Part shown: positions 36,797 to 44,264 of the stretch, piece by piece
Numbering within the stretch: position 1 is the first letter of the stretch
How the letters are laid out: each line of letters starts with the position of its first letter
Assembly (NCBI GenBank): GCA_016928435.1
Contig: JAFGKT010000080.1
Span: 34,312 to 98,311 of the forward strand
DNA: 64,000 nt
Source: Sedimentisphaerales bacterium
Lineage (GTDB): Bacteria > Planctomycetota > Phycisphaerae > Sedimentisphaerales > SM23-30
Direction: 5' to 3'
Notes under the pieces: model-generated
Seen by the model: the letters and a program-made list of their open reading frames with translations, nothing else
Databases searched by the model: none
What the model was told of the DNA's origin: nothing
Program-made: the position numbers and the translations under genes

Positions 36797-37256
36797 CGTT
36801 TTGACCCTCCGAAACGATCGCTAGATTAACATTGGCCTTTACATCCGCGCCAAAACTCAAGACTACTTCGTACTCACCCAACTGACGCAGGTGTTCCGGC
36901 AACTTAACATGCTTAGGCTGCACCGAAAAGCCTTGTTCCTGCAACGCCTTGGCAATCTCAGCCTCCGCGACCGAACCGAAAAGATGGCCTTGCTCGTTGA
37001 CATTCGCCACGATAGTAACATTGGCGCCATCAACGGCCTTGGCCGCCCGAACCAATTCTTCCTTAGCCAACCGGCGGACCTCCGCCTGGCGGGCCTTTTC
37101 CTCGGCAATCGCTTTTATGTTCGCCTCAGTCGGCTGAACCGCCATACGCTGCGGAAGCAGGCAATTACGCGCATAACCGTCTTTAACCTCGACGATATCG
37201 CCCAGAAAACCTAGTTTTGGAACATCCACGTGCAACAGCACCTTCATAATCTTCAC
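36723..37256 (-). CDS. rplI: 50S ribosomal protein L9
   Basis: This 177-residue protein has N-terminal rRNA-binding sequence MKVLLHVDVPKLGFLGDIVEVKDGYARNCLLP, the connecting helix and the C-terminal domain to about residue 150. It then has an acidic low-complexity tail rich in E, S and P, which bacterial L9 usually lacks. The tail coding sequence overlaps the 5' end of the dnaB frame. An ATG two codons into the product could also be the start. It follows rpsR with a 216-nt gap, which has no gene-like content. Confidence 0.93.
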   Translation of the reverse strand: MKIMKVLLHVDVPKLGFLGDIVEVKDGYARNCLLPQRMAVQPTEANIKAIAEEKARQAEVRRLAKEELVRAAKAVDGANVTIVANVNEQGHLFGSVAEAEIAKALQEQGFSVQPKHVKLPEHLRQLGEYEVVLSFGADVKANVNLAIVSEGQNGVEEPGTESESEPESSAAEDNTDE

Positions 37257-37472
37257 CTCCGACGAGGGTTGAGCCGACCATGCGGCAATATTTTCTCATG
37301 TCCAACCGGCACCACGCAACAACATAGCTGCCTGTCAACCAGCACAGCCCAGTTGCATACCGGCAATTCATAGTCATTTCACATTCACGGCCAACGCGGA
37401 ACTCGCCCGACCGCAACACCTAACAGACTTGCCCCTACTCCGGAGCAAACCTTTGAGCAAAACGCAACGTCG

Positions 37473-37727
37473 TTAACTTACATAAGGCAGCAAAGCCATG
37501 TAACGGGCCCGCTTGATCGCGTTTTGCGCTTTACGCTGACACCCGGCACAGTTACCGCTGCGTTTGCGCGAGAATATCTTGCCTCGTTGAGTCAGCAACT
37601 TGCTAATATTCTCGATGTCTTTGTAATCGATGTAGTCGATTTTTTCCCGGCAATAGCGGCAGGTGGCTGCTTCGCGTTGCGGCTTCACTCTGCGTCTGCT
37701 GGGCTTTCCTCTGTTAGTATTCTTCAC
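37473..37727 (-). CDS. rpsR: 30S ribosomal protein S18
   Basis: This 84-residue small-subunit protein binds S6 at the platform. The family core [22 protein letters not shown] is intact, and four cysteines (C23, C26, C60 and C63 by my count) form two CxxC pairs, TCRYCRE and CAGC, a likely zinc-binding form. Its partner S6 (rpsF) is encoded two genes upstream. Confidence 0.95.
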   Translation of the reverse strand: MKNTNRGKPSRRRVKPQREAATCRYCREKIDYIDYKDIENISKLLTQRGKIFSRKRSGNCAGCQRKAQNAIKRARYMALLPYVS

Positions 37728-37775
37728 AAGGACCTCCGTTTATATCCAATTTCTATGGTTGTTTTAACTCAAACT

Positions 37776-38195
37776 CTAAAATGGTATATCATCATCAGCC
37801 GGCGGTGTACCTTCATAACCCGACGACGACGCCGAACTCTCAGAACCGCCGTCACCGCCATCGCTTCCGCGAGAACCAACAAACGTAAAGTTCTCCACGA
37901 ATATCCGATGCTTACTTCGCTTCTGTCCGTCTTTTTCCCACTGATCCAACTGCAACCGGCCTTCGATCAACAAAGGACTTCCTTTTTTGCAGTATTTGCT
38001 TATTGTATCAGCGGTTCGGCCGTAAGCCCGACAATCGATAAAACAAATGTCTTCCCGATCACTGCCGTCTTGTCCACGCCATCTTCGGTTCGAGGCCAGA
38101 CCAAACTCGACCACAGGCGTTTGACTAGGCAAGTAAGACAACTGCGGATCGCGCGTCAGGTTACCCATAAAGATCACTCTGTTATAACTAGCCAT
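37776..38195 (-). CDS. ssb: Single-stranded DNA-binding protein
   Basis: This 139-residue protein has an OB fold from MASYNRVIFMGNLTRDPQLSYL to about residue 105, a Gly/Ser-rich linker, and the acidic C-terminal tip DDDIPF that recruits repair and replication partners. It lies between rpsF and rpsR, the normal place in this operon. It binds single-stranded DNA as a tetramer in replication, recombination and repair. Confidence 0.95.
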   Translation of the reverse strand: MASYNRVIFMGNLTRDPQLSYLPSQTPVVEFGLASNRRWRGQDGSDREDICFIDCRAYGRTADTISKYCKKGSPLLIEGRLQLDQWEKDGQKRSKHRIFVENFTFVGSRGSDGGDGGSESSASSSGYEGTPPADDDIPF

Positions 38196-38376
38196 CTGTC
38201 AGCTCCTTCATTCGTTGTCTCGGCTTCAGCAACCACGCCAAATAAGCGATAACCAAGCCTTTGTCTGCGCCATCGATTAACAACGACCGAGTCAGCGATA
38301 TCACCTGAGAACCATGCCTGGAAACCGTCGTCCGAGATTAGCTGATCGCAGCGATAATCTCGACACAACCGCCAGA

Positions 38377-38886
38377 CTACTCCAATTCGGACTCGTCATC
38401 GGAAATATCGGCATCTGCGTCCATATCGGAGTCGTCGCCGTCATCTTCAGCAACCGCGGTGGCAACTGCGGCCTTTTCGGGCAAGTCAGAATCGCCTGCT
38501 TCAGCAGCGGCTTCTTCGCTTTCATGCAGATCGAAAGGCGTAGCCGCGTTCATCTGCTCTTGAGCCTCGGCGACATCAGAGCTAATGTGGTCTGCGCGTA
38601 GGACTAGCATGCGGATGATTGTCTCGCTAAGTTGCACATCGCGCTCCATACCGGTTATCACCGAGGAATCCGCCCGGAAATAACTCAGAATATAAGTGCC
38701 GCGCCGATGACCTTTGATTTCGTAGCAAAGTCGGCGATCATCCCACTTACGAATATTGAGAATTTCTGCGCTGGCGCGATCAAGAATACTCTTCACCGCG
38801 TTATAAGCATCATCCCAATTCGCAGTGGCCATCGCGGAGTCCACTATGAACATTCCTTCGTAGAGACGTTTGACGCTATGGGCCAA
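38377..38886 (-). CDS. rpsF: 30S ribosomal protein S6, TTG start
   Basis: I place the start at TTG 38886, with a perfect AGGAGG at 38899-38894 and a 7-nt spacer. The ATG at 38916 would put this Shine-Dalgarno sequence inside the gene. The 169-residue product opens AHSVKRLYEGMFIVDS, contains the S6 fold (to about residue 105), and ends in an acidic, low-complexity tail of about 45 residues rich in E, D and A. S6 binds S18 and 16S rRNA. It heads the rpsF-ssb-rpsR-rplI-dnaB run; the 181-nt gap before ssb holds no gene-like frame. Confidence 0.92.
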   Translation of the reverse strand: MAHSVKRLYEGMFIVDSAMATANWDDAYNAVKSILDRASAEILNIRKWDDRRLCYEIKGHRRGTYILSYFRADSSVITGMERDVQLSETIIRMLVLRADHISSDVAEAQEQMNAATPFDLHESEEAAAEAGDSDLPEKAAVATAVAEDDGDDSDMDADADISDDESELE

Positions 38887-38979
38887 CGTAACACCTCCTA
38901 AAATAAAACTTAACACATAATAATTTAAGTTCAGTTACTCAACGACCATCAACGGGACAGTCGCATTTGATTACTCTAT

Positions 38980-39603
38980 TTACAGTGAGTTGTCTTGGCC
39001 GTTCTCGGCCGAGTCTTTCTCACGGTTCTCGTTCGATTTATCTTTTGGCGGTTTGTTATACCGCGTCATCGCTTCATCTATGCCCCGATCCAGCCAACAT
39101 TCAACAGCTTTGACCGACCGGTCCAGCGCCTCGGTCAGAATTTTGTCTTCTTCCGCCGAGAACTCACCTAGCACATGGTTTATCGCGTCGCCTCGACGCG
39201 CGGCACCAATTCCTATTCGCATCCGGGCAAAACCATCGCCAATATGGGCAATGATATCCTTCAAGCCGTTGTGGCCGCCCGCTGAGCCTTGCGACCGCAA
39301 ACGAACCCGGCCCAAATCCAAGGCCATATCATCAACAATCACCAAAACATCCGACAGCAGCACCTTATAAAAGGCCATCGCCGAGCTAACACTGCCGCCG
39401 CTCAGATTCATATATGTCTGAGGCTTGAGCAGTACTATTTGCTCCGCTCGCCGTTGCAATGAACCATACAAAGCTTTATGCTTTTTGCGGTTCAGCGGGA
39501 CGTCCCATTTCTTCGCCAGTCGGTCAACCAGGCAAAAGCCAATGTTGTGACGGCTGCGCTGATACTCAGCGCCGGGATTACCCAAGCCAACGATAAGCTT
39601 CAT
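38980..39603 (-). CDS. pth: Peptidyl-tRNA hydrolase
   Basis: This 207-residue esterase recycles peptidyl-tRNAs dropped from stalled ribosomes. The family signature is present: VGLGNPGAEYQRSRHNIGFC with the catalytic histidine, then KPQTYMNLSGGSV, VDDMALDLGRVRLR and GGHNGLKDI. The C-terminal 20 residues are polar and unconserved. It lies between rplY and rpsF, the order common in bacteria. Confidence 0.95.
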   Translation of the reverse strand: MKLIVGLGNPGAEYQRSRHNIGFCLVDRLAKKWDVPLNRKKHKALYGSLQRRAEQIVLLKPQTYMNLSGGSVSSAMAFYKVLLSDVLVIVDDMALDLGRVRLRSQGSAGGHNGLKDIIAHIGDGFARMRIGIGAARRGDAINHVLGEFSAEEDKILTEALDRSVKAVECWLDRGIDEAMTRYNKPPKDKSNENREKDSAENGQDNSL

Positions 39604-39698
39604 AATCTAAAAAACTCACAATACCATCATGCCTTCGAGAACTGAAACACATGACCTCAGAACACATGACAGTCGGTCTAAACCCGCTCTCTTTAACG

Positions 39699-40343
39699 TC
39701 AGGATTCTTCGCCTTCTTCAGACTCTTTCTCGCGGGCAATAACTTCAGGCTCAGCGGCGCCTTCCTCTGCGACTTCGGCTTCTGCTTCGAGTTCTTCCGC
39801 AATGACGCGAACGGTTGCCACCGCTGTCTCCGGATCCGTTACCAAGACGCTGCCCTGAGGTAATTTTATGTCTTTGGCCAAGATTGTGTCGCCAACCTGC
39901 ATATCAGAAACCTTGACCCGAACTTCCTCAGGTATCGCGGTAACCAAACATTCCAGTTCCACATCGGCGAGCAGTTGATCCAAGACGCCGTCCTCGGCTG
40001 CGCCGGCGGGGGTGCCGCGCAATACCACAGGAACCGTTACCGTTACACGCTCGTTCAAATTCACACGAGTCATGTCAACGTGAATGATCTTGTCGTAAAG
40101 ATGATCGTATTGAACGTCTTTGATCAACAGCTTCTCTGACTTGCCGTCCAGTTCCACATCAACCAGTTTATGGTGATGCTGCAACTCCAAGGTGATATCG
40201 TGCAGACTAACTGCCGCTGAGACAGGATCCGCACCGTGACCATAAACGATCACCGGAATCAAACCTTGCTTACGCAAACGCCGCGATGCAGCGGTGCCCC
40301 GGCCTTCACGTTTCTCCAACTTAAGTACTATTGTTTCAACCAT
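39699..40343 (-). CDS. rplY: 50S ribosomal protein L25/general stress protein Ctc
   Basis: This 214-residue protein binds 5S rRNA. The N-terminal L25 domain contains KREGRGTAASRRLRKQGLIPVIVYG, and a Ctc-type C-terminal domain (about 95-185) contains LECLVTAIPEEVRVKVSDMQVGD. A Glu-rich tail of about 25 residues closes it. The ATG at 40343 has AGAGG 5 nt upstream and overlaps the prs stop by 16 nt, so the two are coupled. Confidence 0.95.
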   Translation of the reverse strand: MVETIVLKLEKREGRGTAASRRLRKQGLIPVIVYGHGADPVSAAVSLHDITLELQHHHKLVDVELDGKSEKLLIKDVQYDHLYDKIIHVDMTRVNLNERVTVTVPVVLRGTPAGAAEDGVLDQLLADVELECLVTAIPEEVRVKVSDMQVGDTILAKDIKLPQGSVLVTDPETAVATVRVIAEELEAEAEVAEEGAAEPEVIAREKESEEGEES

Positions 40344-41329
40344 ACTGACCTCTCATAGCCTTTACGGAAAATCGCGCTAACAGATTTATCCTTGTGAATT
40401 CGATGTATGGCTTCGCCCAAAAGGCCCGCCACACTGAGAACTTTAAGATTCTTTAACTTCTGTGCCTGCTCACACAAAGGCACAGTATCGGTAACTACTA
40501 TTTCATCGATCGGTGCTTTGGTCAAACGTTCAACCGCCGGCCCAGCGAAAATGCCGTGCGTAGCTCCAATCCGTACACTACGCGCCCCGTATTCTTTGAC
40601 CAAATTCACCGCTGAGCATATCGTCCCAGCCGTGGTGATCATGTCATCAAACATCAAGACATCTCGATCTTTGACATCACCAATGATGCGAGTCGCGACC
40701 GCTTCGCTGCCGCTTTCGCGACGTTTGTCAATCACCGCTAATTCGCCGCCCAAATCCTGAGCATATATATTCGCGGTTTTGACATTGCCGACATCCGGAG
40801 ACACCAGAACTACGTCATGCAAATCCAAATTACGAAAATAATCCGCGATCACCGGCTCAGCATGCAGATGATCGACAGGAATATCAAAAAAACCCTGCAA
40901 CTGTTCGGCGTGCAAATCAACCGCTAAAATACGATTGGCGCCCGCTTCGGTTATCAGGTTCGCCACCAATTTACTGGTAATCGGCGTGCGGCCTTCGCTT
41001 TTTCGGTCCTGCCGGGCATAACCAAAATAAGGCAAAACCACCGTGATCCGACGAGCCGAAGCACGACGCAGACAATCGATAAAAACCAAAAGTTCCATCA
41101 GATTGTCATTTACCGGTGGACAAGTAGGCTGCACCAAAAAGCAATCTCGGCCTCGAACGTCATCCTCGATGCGGACCAGAAGCTCGCCATCCGGAAAAGT
41201 ATCCACGCTGGCCCGACCGACCGGAATATCCAGATAGCCGCAGATAGCTTCAGACAACGCTCGGTTCGCCGTGCCCGTAAATACCGTCAAGGGTACTTCC
41301 TGTGCCATACCGTTTGTCATTCGATCCAT
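40328..41329 (-). CDS. prs: Ribose-phosphate pyrophosphokinase
   Basis: This 333-residue enzyme makes PRPP from ribose 5-phosphate and ATP. Seen blocks are FTGTANRALSEAICGYLDIP, DTFPDGE, a PYFGYARQDRK loop, the PRPP-binding motif VLMFDDMITTAGTI (about 220-233) and a VTDTVP segment. Three in-frame ATGs within the first eight codons leave the start open; I use the first. It lies 54 nt downstream of tRNA-Gln, and the two may share a transcript. It supplies purine and pyrimidine, His and NAD synthesis. Confidence 0.94.
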   Translation of the reverse strand: MDRMTNGMAQEVPLTVFTGTANRALSEAICGYLDIPVGRASVDTFPDGELLVRIEDDVRGRDCFLVQPTCPPVNDNLMELLVFIDCLRRASARRITVVLPYFGYARQDRKSEGRTPITSKLVANLITEAGANRILAVDLHAEQLQGFFDIPVDHLHAEPVIADYFRNLDLHDVVLVSPDVGNVKTANIYAQDLGGELAVIDKRRESGSEAVATRIIGDVKDRDVLMFDDMITTAGTICSAVNLVKEYGARSVRIGATHGIFAGPAVERLTKAPIDEIVVTDTVPLCEQAQKLKNLKVLSVAGLLGEAIHRIHKDKSVSAIFRKGYERSVWLKQ

Positions 41330-41382
41330 ATCAACCCATCTTGACCACTCTAGAACTACGTTAAGCCCAGAATACCGTAAAA

Positions 41383-41454
41383 CTACCCGACCAGGACTCG
41401 AACCTGGAATGCGAGTACCAAAAACTCGTGTGTTGCCAATTACACCATCGGGTA
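41383..41454 (-). tRNA. tRNA-Gln (anticodon TTG)
   Basis: It is a 72-nt cloverleaf on the minus strand: acceptor TACCCGA pairs with TCGGGTA; D arm GTGT/ACAC; anticodon arm CGAGT-TTTTGGT-ACTCG, with TTG at 34-36; T arm CCAGG-TTCGAGT-CCTGG. The discriminator base is G and CCA is not encoded. It lies 54 nt before the prs start. Confidence 0.93.
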
Positions 41455-41562
41455 ATAATTACCGGCCCAGCTTACACCGGCCGCACAAACAACTATAAAC
41501 AAAAGGCTTATAAGCCTTAGTCTCAATTCAAATGCGACAAATGGTACTGCCAAGCAAGCAGA

Positions 41563-41676
41563 AAAGACACGTCGCGGATGGGCCAAAAGCCCGCAGGGCT
41601 TTGCCGGAGGCCTGAATCGGATATGCCGCGCACTTCCGACCCATCGCACCAAACACTGCCCCGTGCGACAAAGCAA
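41563..41676 (-). ncRNA. Candidate structured RNA between a promoter and tRNA-Gln
   Basis: Downstream of the promoter at 41710-41683 the minus strand folds well. CCCATC (41645-41640) is the pairing partner of GATGGG (41582-41577), extendable with a one-base bulge. Inside this is a 7-bp hairpin AAAGCCC-TGC-GGGCTTT (41602-41586). A short T-rich run (TGTCTTTTC, about 41569-41561) follows. There is no known small-RNA signature that I recognise; in particular the SRP motif is absent. A plain 5' leader or a REP relic are alternatives. Confidence 0.28.
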
Positions 41677-41682
41677 GGGGGT

Positions 41683-41710
41683 ATTATAACACTGATATCC
41701 CCCACTGCAA
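41683..41710 (-). promoter_or_regulatory. Promoter upstream of tRNA-Gln/prs
   Basis: On the minus strand TTGCAG (41710 to 41705), a 16-nt spacer and a perfect TATAAT (41688 to 41683). The spacer and flank contain facing G and C runs (GGGGG and CCCCC). It is 229 nt before the tRNA 5' end. Confidence 0.5.
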
Positions 41711-41755
41711 CCGCTTTTTTACAAATATTTTACTGTGCTTTTATCCCCAAACCAC

Positions 41756-41876
41756 CCAAATCAGAGCCCAAAGCATCAGGGATTTTTAACCACTAAAGAT
41801 CGCGAAAAGACACGAAAAATAAACATAAGGCGGATAATATTATAATACCAGTGCGGTTCGCGCCACCGGAATTCAA
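41756..41876. repeat. Dispersed non-coding repeat, copy 2
   Basis: This shares ATCAGAGCCCAAAGCAT and GCGGTTCGCGCCACCGGA with 19768-19850, and ATCGCGAAAAGACACGAAA with 57331-57355. Between vapC and the tRNA region (41455-41872, 418 nt) I see no gene; besides this repeat it holds the candidate RNA and promoter listed separately. Confidence 0.5.
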
Positions 41877-42277
41877 GCCCTGACCCAATTCTCCAACCGC
41901 AACCTTTTGATCCGCTTAAACTCCCGCATATTGTTGGTCACCAATATAGCGTCTCTCGACAAAGCATGTGCCGCGATCAGCGTATCCAACGGGCCAATCG
42001 GAACGCCTTTATGCTCCAATTCGCAGCGAACCAATCCGTAGGCTGCACAAGCATTATTGTCGAAAGGCAATATTTCCAAAGGCGCACACGCTTCTACCAA
42101 TAATTGAGCATTCTTGGCTGGATCAGCACTGCGATGCACCCCATATTCCAATTCCGCCAGCGTTATAGCGGATATGGCGACCTCGCCCGGCGTTTGTTGC
42201 TGCAAACGCTTAATAGCCCGACCGGCTGGATGCCTTAAAATATCGATGCAGATGTTGGTGTCCAGCATATACATCAA
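41873..42277 (-). CDS. vapC: VapC-type PIN-domain toxin
   Basis: This 134-residue PIN-domain RNase has the acidic residues D6 (MLDTNICIDIL), E42 (LAELEYGV) and D98 (GPLDTLIAAHA), and the closing TNNMREF block, which together make the magnesium site. VapC toxins cleave tRNA or rRNA and are neutralised by VapB. Its ATG overlaps the vapB stop by 4 nt. The target RNA cannot be inferred. Confidence 0.92.
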   Translation of the reverse strand: MMYMLDTNICIDILRHPAGRAIKRLQQQTPGEVAISAITLAELEYGVHRSADPAKNAQLLVEACAPLEILPFDNNACAAYGLVRCELEHKGVPIGPLDTLIAAHALSRDAILVTNNMREFKRIKRLRLENWVRA

Positions 42278-42504
42278 AGGCCTGGCCTCCTATCAGCCTT
42301 ATCCGGCTGCTTCCGATCCGCCATGAAATCCTCCGTAAACTGCCCCGAAGCCCGCAACAGCGACTCCCAACCAGAGTTCTGCGGATACAGCACAACCACA
42401 TCCCCTATTCGATTAATACCAACTTCATCACAATCAAACCGATACTCTTTGGGCAGACGCACCGCCTGACTGCGACCATTGTTAAATATCTTTGCGGTAT
42501 CCAT
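42274..42504 (-). CDS. vapB: VapB-type antitoxin (AbrB/SpoVT fold)
   Basis: This 76-residue protein has the N-terminal swapped-hairpin DNA-binding sequence AKIFNNGRSQAVRLPKEYRF, typical of VapB antitoxins. The C-terminal part (about 50-76) is the expected toxin-binding tail. It precedes vapC with a 4-nt overlap. GAGGG serves as ribosome site. Direct repeats in its promoter suggest autoregulation. Confidence 0.9.
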   Translation of the reverse strand: MDTAKIFNNGRSQAVRLPKEYRFDCDEVGINRIGDVVVLYPQNSGWESLLRASGQFTEDFMADRKQPDKADRRPGL

Positions 42505-42560
42505 AAGTCCCTCTTTTCTGGGGCAAAACCCACGATTACTTCTCCCACATTTGCCATTCG

Positions 42561-42595
42561 GTATATATCATAGTATATATCGCCAAAAAAGTCAA
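42561..42595 (-). promoter_or_regulatory. vapBC promoter with overlapping direct repeats
   Basis: On the minus strand TTGACT (42595 to 42590), a 17-nt spacer and TATGAT (42572 to 42567) form a good promoter. Two exact 9-bp copies, plus-strand GTATATATC at 42561-42569 and 42573-42581, flank and overlap the -10. They are a natural site for the VapB/VapBC complex. Confidence 0.6.
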
Positions 42596-42634
42596 GGCAA
42601 CTTCAGCTCATATTGTCTCACCCCATAATCCTCT

Positions 42635-43984
42635 TCACCCCCGCACCGCGGGCGTGGCGATGCCGTGGTCGTTGGGAGGCATAGTATAACCCAACAGCTG
42701 CGTAATCGCGTTTACGGTTCGCAGGGTCGCCCCCTTGTTAGCGACGATCACATCCTGGGCTCGTTTACCCAATTGCTCAGCATAGCCGACCTCGCTGAGC
42801 AGCCGCCCCACCGCTTCTGTAAGTTCTTTGCCATCCGCCACTTTCAAAACCGCATCAGCTTGTTTCAATTCCTGAACCGTCGCGGTGAAATTTTCCGTAT
42901 AAGGTCCGATAATCGGCACCCGCCCCAGGGCTGCGACTTCCATCATATCCGAGCCGCCCATCGGCACCAATGATCGGCCGACAAAGACCGCCTTGGCTAA
43001 GCTGTAAAACTTCCGCAAATCGCCCATCGTATCGCCCAGAATCACCGCGTCGCGATCCGCCTCCGTCGGCTGATAATCGCCGTTCTTGATACTGCTATAG
43101 CGTAAAACGTGATGCCCAGCCGCCTCGATCAAACGCGCTACCTCATCAAATCGCTCCGGTTTACGCGGCACTATCGCCAACCGCAAACCCGCTCCATCTG
43201 ATCGCTCCTTCAATCGGCCGAAACAATCCAGAATAATCTGCTCCTCGCCGGGCCCCGTTTGGCCCGCCACCCACAAAGGTACATCCTTATCCAATTGTAA
43301 CTGCTGCGCCAATTCCGCTGAGCCGGCCACCTGATCGGTCACCTCGGCGGTATCGTACTTCAACGTCCCCGCCACCTTGACCTGCTCTGCGGGCGTCCCT
43401 AGATACCGAAAACGCTCCGCGTACGTCTCATCCTGCACCAGCGCCAAACTAACACGCCTAAACATCCCCCGCACCAACGGCGCGACCTTACGATATCGAG
43501 GCCAACCTTTACCCGAACCAATCCGCCCATTGGCAACCACCACCGGCACCGCCAGACGCTTGGCTACCGCGGTAAAATTGGGCCAAACCTCCCCTTCCAT
43601 CATTATACACAATTGCGGATGCACCCGACGCAGCGCCCGCGCCACACCGGTCGAAAAATCCCACGGAAAAAAGAAAACCCTGTGCGTCTGCCCGTAAAGC
43701 TTATCCGCCCTATCCATGCCGGTATCGGTAGTTGTACTGATAACAATCTCAAAGTTAGGCAGGAATTTCTCCAGGGCTTTGATCAACGTCGCGGCCGCGT
43801 TCACCTCGCCCATACTCACCGCATGAATCCAAATACAAGGCTGCTGACTATGACGTACAGGCACAAAACCAAAACGCTGTTTCCAGCCGGTCCGGTAGCG
43901 TTTCTGCACAAGAACCCGGTATAAAATCATCGGCCAAATCAGTAGAAACACCAACGCGTATAAAAAGTCGCGAAACAACAACAT
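42635..43984 (-). CDS. waaA: 3-deoxy-D-manno-octulosonic acid transferase
   Basis: This glycosyltransferase transfers Kdo from CMP-Kdo to lipid A. From the ATG at 43984 it has 449 residues: a membrane anchor (about 3-25) and then a GT30 fold with WIHAVSMGEVNAAATLIKAL near 55 and EGEVWPNFTAVAKRLAVPVVVANGRI. The C-terminal half holds GDTMGDLRKFYSLAKAVFVGRSLVPMGGSDMMEVAALG. An upstream in-frame ATG at 44014 would add ten residues. It completes the lipid A pathway seen at 27-32 kb, apart from lpxB, lpxH and lpxK, which are not in this window. Confidence 0.93.
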   Translation of the reverse strand: MLLFRDFLYALVFLLIWPMILYRVLVQKRYRTGWKQRFGFVPVRHSQQPCIWIHAVSMGEVNAAATLIKALEKFLPNFEIVISTTTDTGMDRADKLYGQTHRVFFFPWDFSTGVARALRRVHPQLCIMMEGEVWPNFTAVAKRLAVPVVVANGRIGSGKGWPRYRKVAPLVRGMFRRVSLALVQDETYAERFRYLGTPAEQVKVAGTLKYDTAEVTDQVAGSAELAQQLQLDKDVPLWVAGQTGPGEEQIILDCFGRLKERSDGAGLRLAIVPRKPERFDEVARLIEAAGHHVLRYSSIKNGDYQPTEADRDAVILGDTMGDLRKFYSLAKAVFVGRSLVPMGGSDMMEVAALGRVPIIGPYTENFTATVQELKQADAVLKVADGKELTEAVGRLLSEVGYAEQLGKRAQDVIVANKGATLRTVNAITQLLGYTMPPNDHGIATPAVRG

Positions 43985-44194
43985 AAACCAGTATCTCCGC
44001 GTAAAACCGGGCAATCAAAGCGGTAATCTCAGCATTCAACCATCTTAAACGCTTATTTTAGGGACCTTTAGCGAGACTGCAAGCCGAAATTCCGCAACAC
44101 CTTCAACCGGCAGATATATCCAAAACATCAAAAAGACTTGTATTATTCAGTTCACAGTAATTGTAACCTTTTGCTTTTCAATGCGTAAACCCTT

Positions 44195-44230
44195 ATAGAA
44201 TAGGAAACCGCGATAGAATAGGGAAACGCG
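44195..44230 (+). repeat. Tandem 18-bp repeat in the leader of the secreted protein gene
   Basis: ATAGAATAGGAAACCGCG (44195-44212) is followed directly by ATAGAATAGGGAAACGCG (44213-44230). The two units differ only at the junction of the A and C runs. It lies 35 nt before the ATG at 44265, and AAGGA is the ribosome site. It is a regulatory or slippage candidate. Confidence 0.45.
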
Positions 44231-44264
44231 ACGCTGTTCGCGAACCACAGAAAAGGAATCTGTT

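Noticed and set aside
38174..38368. 64-codon frame between rpsF and ssb
   Set aside because: No ribosome site, no recognisable domain, and composition unlike neighbouring genes; left as intergenic.
41440..41676. 78-codon minus-strand frame over the candidate RNA
   Set aside because: It runs into the tRNA-Gln gene and has no ribosome site; structure is more consistent with RNA or leader.
41563..41676. SRP RNA (4.5S-type)
   Set aside because: The universal GGAAG/AGCAGCC helix-8 motif is missing.
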